From positions 1 through 13,654 of the forward strand of contig JABJKO010000220.1 of assembly GCA_018660305.1 (NCBI GenBank): 13,654 nucleotides of DNA, read 5' to 3'. Positions 8,201 through 13,654 of this stretch are shown here, piece after piece. A program made the translations under genes and the position numbers. Under the pieces are notes generated by a model. It worked only from the letters and a program-made list of their open reading frames with translations. It was not told where the DNA came from and did no database searches. Source of the DNA: Rhodospirillaceae bacterium (GTDB taxonomy: Bacteria; Pseudomonadota; Alphaproteobacteria; MPNO01; UBA2964). Position 1 is the stretch's first letter; every line of letters begins with the position of its first letter.

Positions 8201-9769
8201 CAGCCCCGCCTCATCGGGAGGACCGAATATCCTTGCAGCAGCGGGATTCGCAAATGCCACGCTTTGATCGACTATGACCCGGACTCCATCGGGCAGCAGG
8301 TCGACCAGCTTCATGTAATTTTCTCGATTGTCCCTAAGCTCGGCCTCAATGGCTTTTTGTTCAGACACATCCCGCATGACGATGGAGAAACGATCCCTGC
8401 CGGAAGATGCTTCGCCGATATAAGCGAGTGTTCCCTCGAGCAAGCAAGTACCCCGGCTGGTGGCATATTCATTCAGATAGTTGACCGGTTTGCCGCTTTG
8501 TTTGGCCACCACCATACGAGCCAACAATCGGTCAATATTCTCCTCCGGCACCCTGAGTTCCCGCGCGGTGCGCAATTGCATGGCGTTGGTCGTCGAACCG
8601 AAGAACACGGCAGCGGCATCATTATCGGAGATGTGGAGCACATCATCATCGAGTTTCTCGATTATGCTCATCATCAAATCGAGTGAATTGTAAAATCCCC
8701 GAAGTGTATTCTCGCTTTCCCGCAGCGCTTCGTCCGCCCGTTCACGCTCCGATATATCGCGGATTTCTTCAAGTACGCACTGCCTTCCCTCCCACTCTAT
8801 GGGGGAAAATGACGCGTTACCGCGAAAAATCGTTCCATCGAGCCTTTTGCATCGATGTCCCTCGCCAAAGGATTTTGCGCCCGTTACCAGCACCCGTTGG
8901 CGGTTCTTCTGCGCCTCGGCTAAATCGTCAGAATCGATAATTTCGGAAACGTCCCGGCCCATTAGATCGGCGGCGTTTTCGGCCCCGTACTGACCAATAG
9001 CCGCATCGTTGGCGTAGAGAATCGTGTTCCCATCATGGACAATGATGGCGCCGACGGCGTTATCGAGAATGGCCCTGTCCCGCGACTGTGTCTGCTGCGC
9101 GGCCCACATCATATTTTGGGTCGACTGAAAATGTCGCCGAACAATGAAACCAATCAGGCCGAAGGCAATCAGCAGGAAAAGGCTGAAGGCAAATTGGGCG
9201 ACCCTTTTCAGCCACATATATTCATTGGTTCGCCGGGTCATATCGAAAAAGATTTCCAACCCGCCGGCGATCGCGTCGCCCTCTTTAAAAGTTATCAAGG
9301 TCCGTCTGATGACAGTGGCGTCACCACCAATTTCGCCGTCGGCCCATGTGGGAACATCGTCGGAACCAAGCAACGCGGCGAAGCGCTGTGATCCCAAATA
9401 CCCTTTGCCTTCGATAGTCGGCGTGTCGAAGACTATATCCCCTTGAGGGTCGATCATGCGGATGCCAAACACGTCGCTGATTGCGGCGATCTCTGTCATC
9501 CGCTGGATCTCTGATGCCGTTGGCTCCCGTTCGGAAAGGATTCGGCGAATATCGGGGAGTCCCTTTTCGACCGCAGTGGCCGTATGCATAGCGACTTCCT
9601 GCGCTTCGGAGCGCAGCAAACGAGTCTCCGCATGCTCGAGCCCGGCGATTCCCACCACAAAACAAAAGAGCAAAATGCCGCCCAGCCAGGCGCCCAACCG
9701 ACCGTCGGTCGTGCTCAGCCAAGTGCTCCGAGTGCGTTGAGCGCTCTGAATCTGGACAGGAGCCGTCAA
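5294..9769 (-). CDS. Multi-PAS/GAF membrane hybrid sensor histidine kinase
   Basis: A 1491-residue inner-membrane hybrid kinase. TM1 (about 25-44) and TM2 (about 190-213) enclose a periplasmic sensor of some 145 residues that contains a Cache-like [11 protein letters not shown] segment. The cytoplasmic part has PAS domains at about 226-345, 350-472 and 483-600, two PAS_7-like domains at about 616-745 and 746-876 that are a tandem duplication, and a GAF-like domain at about 880-1035. A coiled-coil linker follows. Next is HisKA with the H box SHEIRTP (His1084), then HATPase with N box Asn1201, DTGIGIS (from Asp1233) and GGTGLGL (from 1262). The REC domain has Asp1340, phosphoacceptor Asp1383 ([10 protein letters not shown]) and Lys1436. 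All catalytic residues are present. The start is TTG at 9769, with AAGGG eight bases upstream. The next in-frame ATG would remove TM1, and an in-frame stop lies shortly upstream. The Hpt gene follows. The signal and output are unknown. Confidence 0.93.
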   Translation of the reverse strand: MTAPVQIQSAQRTRSTWLSTTDGRLGAWLGGILLFCFVVGIAGLEHAETRLLRSEAQEVAMHTATAVEKGLPDIRRILSEREPTASEIQRMTEIAAISDVFGIRMIDPQGDIVFDTPTIEGKGYLGSQRFAALLGSDDVPTWADGEIGGDATVIRRTLITFKEGDAIAGGLEIFFDMTRRTNEYMWLKRVAQFAFSLFLLIAFGLIGFIVRRHFQSTQNMMWAAQQTQSRDRAILDNAVGAIIVHDGNTILYANDAAIGQYGAENAADLMGRDVSEIIDSDDLAEAQKNRQRVLVTGAKSFGEGHRCKRLDGTIFRGNASFSPIEWEGRQCVLEEIRDISERERADEALRESENTLRGFYNSLDLMMSIIEKLDDDVLHISDNDAAAVFFGSTTNAMQLRTARELRVPEENIDRLLARMVVAKQSGKPVNYLNEYATSRGTCLLEGTLAYIGEASSGRDRFSIVMRDVSEQKAIEAELRDNRENYMKLVDLLPDGVRVIVDQSVAFANPAAARIFGPPDEAGLVGRHRDEFLLPEDRQETQRRGELVQTGESVPWREGKRLRLDGSEFDAEAASAKIIWNGSPAILSVVRDVTAKKQAEEALRESEAEASRAREQLMDAIEAIPDGFVLFDADERLVVCNSVFKDHYPGTEPYVQSGITFEELLRQRLKHRRNARKRTAAEIEDYVRERLDAFRNPGWVVENQRSDGCWLRISAKRISTGGIVSVRTDITDLKMREAEASHAKQQLLDAIEAIPDGFVLFDEDDRLVVCNQVYRSMYPGAEHIMQPGRTFEDLLRGRLEIQLNRPNFADDNEKESAIRKRLDRHRNPGEVIEQRRSDGDWLRLSEHRISDGGIVGIRTDITDLKMREEELHAKSAIADMLNRVAIHANQAHSFAQVLQTCLEDICGDTNWPIGHALVSSQEKGGTFVSMGLWHCSAPDDFLDFQNWLRQAELVSSAGLVGLAVTRLEPVWASNIDQADSPVYLPTAAKAGLRTAFAVPMIVGRETVAVLQFLTTERAEPDEDLLKAMRQVGHVVGQVIERQNAHEALERAKFEAETAAEQAGTALVKADEANAAKSEFLATMSHEIRTPMNAVLGMTELLLDSHLDDAQEIQAQTIKSSGESLLELLNDILDFSKIEAGKLDLEIVDFDLRNLLNGIHEIWEQQVGKKGLAFNVEIDPEIAQFIKADPTRIRQVLFNLISNALKFTEEGEINVRVSPCVSDGDDFDLLFEVKDTGIGISTEQAEKLFDKFTQADGSTTRKYGGTGLGLAISRKLVNMMGGDINVASRTDMGSRFWFTIRYMEGDSSAAMELGAGIAVGARGSKLAALRTDTSLRILVAEDNVVNQLVIKTMLEKAGHRIDIAGNGLEAVDALVRTDFDLVLMDVNMPEMDGPTATQRIRDLPDPKARTPIIALTANAMKGDRERMLAFGMDDYVTKPIDPAQLAEAITRHCDVTTRLEGAVSLEDSGTEEISDGQKSAIDDFSDSLDRLLG
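7142..7924 (-). repeat. Tandem duplication of a PAS_7-like domain inside the kinase gene
   Basis: Two adjacent units of about 130 codons (7535-7924 and 7142-7534) encode related domains. Each opens with [14 protein letters not shown] (D618 and D748), continues through RLVVCN, YPG, TFE and RNPG, and closes with [11 protein letters not shown] (the DITD aspartates are 728 and 859). By eye well over half of the residues match. At DNA level a perfect 25-base direct repeat occurs at 7561-7585 and 7168-7192, 393 bases apart. This points to an intragenic duplication that has since diverged. Residues in the middle third differ most, so the two copies may bind different ligands. Confidence 0.85.
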
Positions 9770-10008
9770 GTATTTACCCTTATACGCAGAAAACCGGGGA
9801 ATTTGGCATAGAAAATCAGGGCGAATGTTGCCGTGTTAACGTTGAGAAATCCTTCACAAGGGTAAAAGAAGGCTGATTTTCAACACGGTAAAATTGTCCA
9901 ATTTTCCGACCATCAGTGCCGGTCACGGGCAATTTGGCGCAAAGCTTGCCTTGATTGCCGGCGCAAGAGCCGCAAAACTCGCTATCTCGGATCAAAAATT
10001 GCAGAGCA
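9770..10008. promoter_or_regulatory. Divergent intergenic control region between the kinase and LigB-like genes
   Basis: This 239-base stretch is AT-richer than its flanks and holds no credible gene. It must carry the promoters for both divergent units, but no strong -35/-10 pair was found on either strand. It contains several repeats: TTTACCCTT (9773-9781) with AAGGGTAAA (9858-9866); GAAAATCAG (9811-9819) with CTGATTTTC (9873-9881); CCGTGTT (9831-9837) with AACACGG (9882-9888); and CGGGNAATTTGGC as a direct repeat at 9795-9807 and 9926-9938. Confidence 0.55.
9890..9905. promoter_or_regulatory. Candidate operator: AAAATTG-TC-CAATTTT dyad
   Basis: The inverted repeat is perfect, with 7-base arms and a 2-base centre. 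It lies about 104 bases upstream of the LigB-like ATG and about 120 bases upstream of the kinase start. Its size and symmetry resemble a binding site for a dimeric regulator, for example of the MarR or TetR type. No regulator gene is in the window to assign it to. Confidence 0.45.
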
Positions 10009-10998
10009 ATGGCTAGAATTGTACTGGGTATCGGAACCTCCCACAGTCCGGCGCTTAACTCGCCGGCGGAGGATTTTCACCATCATGCGGCGCGTGACCG
10101 GGCCAATCCGAACCATCGGGACAGCCAGGGAAATGCCTGCTCCTATGATGCGTTGCTGACCGAAGCCGACCCCTCCATAGGGGCCGAAATCACGTCCGAA
10201 ACCATCCAACGACGGGTAACAGCCTGTGCCCGGGCGATAGAGCGGTTGGCGGACAATCTGGAAGATTCCCGGCTGGATGCGCTGATCATTGTCGGTGATG
10301 ACCAGCTTGAGCAGTACCGCGACGATAATATGCCGGCGATGCTCCTCTATTGCGGCTCGGATATCCGCAATGATGTATCGCCCCTGCCGCAATCCGCACC
10401 CGCCTATTGGCGCCAGGCGAGGTCGCAGTTTCATGAACCGACGGCGCCCCGTGACTATCCGGTGGACCAGGGGCTCGCCCGGCACCTGGTGTCCAGTCTG
10501 ACCGAAGCCGCCTTCGATATCAGCTATGCCGACCAGCTGCGGCGCCAGCAGGGCGAAGGGCACGCCTTCGGCTTCGTCCACAGACGATTGATGACCAAAT
10601 CCGTCATCCCCATCGTCCCGGTCATCCTCAACACTTATTATCCTCCCAACCAGCCACGGCCGCGCCGGTGTTACGCGCTGGGCCGGGCCATTCGGTCCGC
10701 GGTGGAAGCATGGGGCGAAGACAAACGCGTCGGTATCCTGGCATCGGGCGGTCTCAGTCACTTCACCATCAACGAGCAACTCGACCACACCATCCTCGAT
10801 GCCTGCCGAAACAAGGACGGCGAGACATTGCGCACAATCCCGACGGCGATGCTGAATTCGGGAAATTCGGAAATACGGAACTGGATCACGGTGGCGGGCG
10901 CGGTAGACCATCTGGACACGGACTGGCAGGTTTACGAACCCTGCTACCGATCCGAAGCCGGAACCGGCTGCGGCATGGCGTTCGCGGTCTGGTCATAA
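10009..10998 (+). CDS. LigB-superfamily (class III extradiol dioxygenase-like) protein
   Basis: A 329-residue protein resembling the catalytic subunit (LigB-like) of class III extradiol ring-cleavage dioxygenases, such as protocatechuate 4,5-dioxygenase. These Fe(II) enzymes open catecholic rings. IGTSHSP carries His12, equivalent to an iron ligand of LigB. ASGGLSHF carries His251, the likely acid-base residue. NSEIRNW carries Glu288, the likely third ligand. GHAFGFVHRRL (184-194) and ILNTYYPPNQP (206-216) are typical of this subgroup, which as recalled has members mislabelled protocatechuate dioxygenase. The second iron-binding His is expected near residues 98-100, but the sequence there is GDDQLE, so iron binding and activity are uncertain. 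The ATG at 10009 puts GIGTSHSP at the normal distance from the start; the ribosome-binding site is weak. The acyl-CoA ligase gene follows after 28 bases. No LigA-like small subunit is nearby. Confidence 0.85.
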   Translation: MARIVLGIGTSHSPALNSPAEDFHHHAARDRANPNHRDSQGNACSYDALLTEADPSIGAEITSETIQRRVTACARAIERLADNLEDSRLDALIIVGDDQLEQYRDDNMPAMLLYCGSDIRNDVSPLPQSAPAYWRQARSQFHEPTAPRDYPVDQGLARHLVSSLTEAAFDISYADQLRRQQGEGHAFGFVHRRLMTKSVIPIVPVILNTYYPPNQPRPRRCYALGRAIRSAVEAWGEDKRVGILASGGLSHFTINEQLDHTILDACRNKDGETLRTIPTAMLNSGNSEIRNWITVAGAVDHLDTDWQVYEPCYRSEAGTGCGMAFAVWS

Positions 10999-11026
10999 GG
11001 GTCGCAAGAAACGGACCCGCTCACCC

Positions 11027-12580
11027 ATGGATCACCGAACAAACAATCTGGGCTATTTCAATTACCGGGCAGCCGAGACCCACGGCGATCGCATGGCTCT
11101 GCTGGATTTATCACACGACCCGATTGCCGAGATAACCCACGCGGAACTCAATGGCCGAATGAACCGTGTCGCCGCCGCGCTGTCCGACCAATCGCTCCAG
11201 GTGGGTGATCGAATCCTTCTGGCCATGGGCAATCGCTATGAATTTATCGAGGCCTTTTTCGGATGTATGCGGGCCGGCCTGATTCCCATACCGCTTAACA
11301 TTAAACTTGGATCGGAAACCATTGATTTCATTATCGAAGATAGCGACGCCAAGGCGGCCATAATTGAGCCCGCCTGCAACCCGAATCTGGTCCCTATCGT
11401 CGACAAAAGGCAGGTGCCGATCCGCATCGCAACCGCCCCCGCCCCGCCGGGCTGGCTGGATTATGAAGCATTTCTGATGTCGGCCGACCCCGACAGTTTC
11501 GCTCCCCCTGAAATATCGTCGGGCCAGATCGCGTTCCTTCCCTACACGTCCGGCTCCACCGGCCGGCCCAAGGGCGTGCTGCTGAGCCACGAGGGCATGT
11601 TGTGGGGCATCCGCACCTCACAACAATACTGGCCCTGTCAGCCGGACGAGCGGACACTGGTCGCCGGTCCCCTGTACCACAAGAACGCCATGCGGGTGTC
11701 CATCAAGCCGAAGCTCCATGTGGGGGCGTCCGCCGTCATCCTGCCGAAATTCGAGCCGCGGCAATTCCTCCGCGCGCTGGCCGATCATGGCTGCACCGAT
11801 ACCGGCGGTGTACCCGCCATGTACCGCATGATGCTGGCCGAAGACGATCTGCTTGCGTCACTCGACTTTCCCCGGCTGCATTCCCTGGAGATGGGATCGG
11901 CGGTGGTCGGCGCCGATTTGATCAAAGCGGTCGAGGATTCCTTTGGCGCGCCGGTGGAGGAAGCCTATGGGCTGACCGAAGGCGGCGGCCCGTTGCGCCA
12001 GCCCCTCGACGGACGCCATGTCCCCCGCGGCAGTTGCGGTGTCGTCGCGCCGGAGGTGGAGGTGAAGCTGGTCGATGAGAACGGAAAGGAACATCCGGAT
12101 TTTGGCGAGCTATGGGTGCGCTCGCCCGCCGTACTGTCCGGCTACAATAACCGGCCGGAACTAAACCGCGAACGGCTGACCGACGGATGGCTCCATACCA
12201 ACGATCTCGTCAGACGGGATGGGGACGGGTTTTTCTATTTCATGGGACGCACCGACGACCAGTTTTCCTGTGGCGGCGAGAATATCCAGCCCAAGGAGGT
12301 CGAGCTGCTTCTGGTCCAGCACCCGGCGGTAATCGATGCCGTGGTCCTGCCCATTACCCATGACGTAAAGGGCCTCGCCCCGGCCGCGCTGGTGACGCTA
12401 CGCACGAATGCCGATGTCGACGAGCAGGCTCTCAAGGAATTCTGCCTGGAAAACGGACCGGCCTACGCCCATCCCCGCCGAATTTTCGCCATCGACGCCC
12501 TGCCAGTGGGCGGCACGGGCAAAGTCGACCGAAAGGCGGCAAAGGAAACCATCGAGGCGTTTATGGCTGACGGGGCCTAG
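11027..12580 (+). CDS. AMP-forming acyl-CoA ligase (ANL superfamily)
   Basis: A 517-residue adenylate-forming enzyme that would convert a carboxylic acid, ATP and CoA to acyl-CoA via an acyl-AMP. The P-loop-like A3 motif is YTSGSTGRPKG (173-183) and the A5 motif is YGLTEG (314-319). Motif A7 reads GWLHTND (387-393), with Asn where Gly is usual in TGD; Asp393, the ribose-binding residue, is kept. The hinge region is GRTDDQFSCGGENIQPKEVE (407-426). The C-terminal catalytic lysine is K499 in GTGKVDRK. Length and motif spacing are normal for medium-chain or aromatic acyl-CoA synthetases. GPLYHKNAM (214-222) may help shape the substrate pocket. The gene sits 28 bases after the LigB-like gene on the same strand and was probably acquired or kept with it as one operon. 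The substrate is unknown; an aromatic or ring-cleavage-derived acid fits the context. Confidence 0.92.
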   Translation: MDHRTNNLGYFNYRAAETHGDRMALLDLSHDPIAEITHAELNGRMNRVAAALSDQSLQVGDRILLAMGNRYEFIEAFFGCMRAGLIPIPLNIKLGSETIDFIIEDSDAKAAIIEPACNPNLVPIVDKRQVPIRIATAPAPPGWLDYEAFLMSADPDSFAPPEISSGQIAFLPYTSGSTGRPKGVLLSHEGMLWGIRTSQQYWPCQPDERTLVAGPLYHKNAMRVSIKPKLHVGASAVILPKFEPRQFLRALADHGCTDTGGVPAMYRMMLAEDDLLASLDFPRLHSLEMGSAVVGADLIKAVEDSFGAPVEEAYGLTEGGGPLRQPLDGRHVPRGSCGVVAPEVEVKLVDENGKEHPDFGELWVRSPAVLSGYNNRPELNRERLTDGWLHTNDLVRRDGDGFFYFMGRTDDQFSCGGENIQPKEVELLLVQHPAVIDAVVLPITHDVKGLAPAALVTLRTNADVDEQALKEFCLENGPAYAHPRRIFAIDALPVGGTGKVDRKAAKETIEAFMADGA

Positions 12581-12584
12581 TGCA

Positions 12585-13562
12585 TCACGGGTTGACGATA
12601 ATCTTGCCGAAGAAATTACGCTCCTCCATCAGGGTTTCCGCCTCGCCGGTGCGGTCCAGCGGCAGTGTGTGGCTGATCACCGGCGTGAATTGACCGTCGG
12701 AAATCAGCGAGACGGAGCGTTCGATGTCTTGCTGGCTGTAGCTGTTCGACCCCAGCACATCCAGCTCGCGCACCCAGATAAACCTTAGATCGGTTTCCGG
12801 CGAATGACCGGCAGTGGCGCCGCAGGTAAGAACCCGCCCTCCCTTCCTCGCGGCCCGCAGGCATGGCGCCCAGGTGTCGCCGCCGGTGAAGTTGATCACC
12901 ATATGCGCGCCCTTCTTGCCGGTGAGCTTCCAGGTCTCGGCGCTGAAATCCTGTTCCGCGTAATTGATCACGTGATCGGCGCCCATCTCCAGCAGCCGCT
13001 CGCCTTTTTCCCGCGACCCGGCGGCGGCGATCACAATCGCCCCGGCCATCTTTCCGAACTGCACGCAGGCCTGACCGACGCCGCCGCTGGCGCCCAGCAC
13101 CAGCATGATTTCGCCCTCTTTCAGCCGCCCGCGATGGAACAGCATGCGGTGGGCGGTGCCGTAATTGATGGGAATGGCGGCGGCCGTATCGAAAGAAATA
13201 TTGTCCGGCAATCTGATGAGATACTTCGCCGGCACCCGCACCAGTTCGGCCAGCCCGCCGATCACCTGTTCACCGATCATGCCCTCGTCGGTGCCGGGGT
13301 TGAGCGTGACCCGGTCGCCCACCGACCAGCCAGTGACGTTCTCACCAACCGTGTCGATCTCTCCGGCAATATCACCACCGGATATCCAGGGCATGGGCAC
13401 CGGAAAGCCGGGCATGCCGCGGCGCACAAAAATATCCAGATGGTTGAGTCCGCAGGCGCGCACCCGCACCACCACATCGTCGGGCCCCGCCTCGGGATCC
13501 GGCCAGTCCCCATAGACGATGTTTTCGACCCCGCCCTGTTTTTCGATCACCGCCGCTTTCAT
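12585..13562 (-). CDS. Zinc-type MDR oxidoreductase (alcohol dehydrogenase/quinone reductase-like) lacking the structural zinc loop
   Basis: A 325-residue medium-chain dehydrogenase/reductase. The N-terminal GroES-like domain has CGLNHLDIFVRRG (37-49; Cys37 is the likely catalytic-zinc-type residue, near His41 and Asp43) and GGDIAGEI (62-69). The Rossmann domain has the cofactor loop LGASGGVGQ (156-164), typical of NADP(H)-preferring MDR enzymes. A family C-terminus, LRFIWVRELDVLGSNSYS, is followed by ERNFFGKIIV. Zinc-binding relatives carry a four-Cys structural lobe of about 15-20 residues after NPG. Here NPGTDEGMIGEQVIGGLAEL (88-107) has no cysteine, and the protein is correspondingly shorter than the usual ~340. 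The reaction may be reduction or oxidation of an alcohol, aldehyde, quinone or enone. It converges with the ligase gene (4-base gap) and must have its own promoter on the right. Confidence 0.9.
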   Translation of the reverse strand: MKAAVIEKQGGVENIVYGDWPDPEAGPDDVVVRVRACGLNHLDIFVRRGMPGFPVPMPWISGGDIAGEIDTVGENVTGWSVGDRVTLNPGTDEGMIGEQVIGGLAELVRVPAKYLIRLPDNISFDTAAAIPINYGTAHRMLFHRGRLKEGEIMLVLGASGGVGQACVQFGKMAGAIVIAAAGSREKGERLLEMGADHVINYAEQDFSAETWKLTGKKGAHMVINFTGGDTWAPCLRAARKGGRVLTCGATAGHSPETDLRFIWVRELDVLGSNSYSQQDIERSVSLISDGQFTPVISHTLPLDRTGEAETLMEERNFFGKIIVNP

Positions 13563-13602
13563 AACGTCCCACTCTCCACATTTCGGTTCTTCACGTCAGG
13601 CA

Positions 13603-13625
13603 CTATGCTAGTGCACTACACATAG
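13603..13625. promoter_or_regulatory. Candidate operator upstream of the MDR gene
   Basis: A perfect 10-base palindrome, TAGTGCACTA (13609-13618), is flanked by CTATG (13603-13607) and CATAG (13621-13625), which are also inverted but one base off symmetry. The element is about 45 bases upstream of the MDR ATG, where a promoter and repressor site would be expected. No clear -35/-10 pair was identified and no other gene is visible to 13654, so regulation is inferred from symmetry and position only. Confidence 0.35.
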
Positions 13626-13654
13626 GCGGTGCCAGCCCTCTCCCCCTCCCGACC

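Noticed and set aside
9778..9783. TATAAG on the minus strand just before the kinase start as a -10 box
   Set aside because: It would place transcription start practically at the TTG and has no matching -35; AAGGG within it is better explained as the ribosome-binding site.
9982..10911. Open frame of 309 codons on the minus strand opposite the LigB-like gene
   Set aside because: It is antisense to a gene with clear family motifs; its translation shows no recognisable motif. GC-rich coding sequence commonly leaves the opposite strand open.
12581..12584. Terminator between the convergent ligase and MDR genes
   Set aside because: The gap is only 4 bases and no stem-loop with a T-run was seen near either stop.
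12804..13625. Open frame of 273 codons on the plus strand over the MDR gene
   Set aside because: It is the antisense shadow of the MDR coding sequence, His- and Gly-rich, with no family resemblance.

Overview
The window looks like a chromosomal segment of a fairly GC-rich alphaproteobacterium, possibly a Rhodospirillales-type lineage. The clues are the YgfZ/IBA57-type protein, the multi-PAS hybrid kinase with PAS_7-like repeats, the LigB-type protein and the codon usage. This placement is inferred from family resemblance, not from a marker gene. Coding density is high. There are nine genes, one of them cut by the window edge, and no RNA genes, insertion sequences or CRISPR arrays were seen.

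Region 1 (1-3665, minus strand) is a surface-glycan operon. Read in transcription order it holds a GT9 heptosyltransferase-like enzyme, two GT4 glycosyltransferases and the N-terminal part of a glutamine-hydrolysing asparagine synthetase-type amidotransferase that runs off the left edge. The last two junctions are TGATG and TAATG one-base overlaps, so the genes are probably translationally coupled. A plausible sigma-70-type promoter lies upstream of the GT9 gene.

Region 2 (3666-4760) is a divergent intergenic stretch followed by a plus-strand ygfZ/IBA57-like gene for a folate-binding Fe-S maturation factor. A perfect 19-bp palindrome lies just upstream of its start.

Region 3 (4782-9769, minus strand) is a two-gene phosphorelay. 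It encodes a 1491-residue membrane hybrid histidine kinase (periplasmic sensor, five PAS-type domains with two arising from a tandem duplication, GAF, HisKA/HATPase, REC), followed after 38 bp by a separate Hpt protein. The kinase has no Hpt of its own, so the small protein probably completes the relay. No output regulator is in the window.

Region 4 (9770-12580, plus strand) lies divergent to the kinase across a 239-bp intergenic region rich in inverted repeats, including a perfect AAAATTG-TC-CAATTTT dyad. It encodes a LigB-superfamily (class III extradiol dioxygenase-like) protein and an ANL-superfamily acyl-CoA ligase. A minus-strand zinc-type MDR oxidoreductase, whose structural-zinc loop appears to be missing, converges tail-to-tail with the ligase, 4 bp apart. 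Together these three resemble an accessory module for aromatic or organic-acid catabolism with an unknown substrate. The points most worth a second look are the LigB-like protein's unusual metal site, the dyad between kinase and dioxygenase, and the orphan kinase-Hpt pair.
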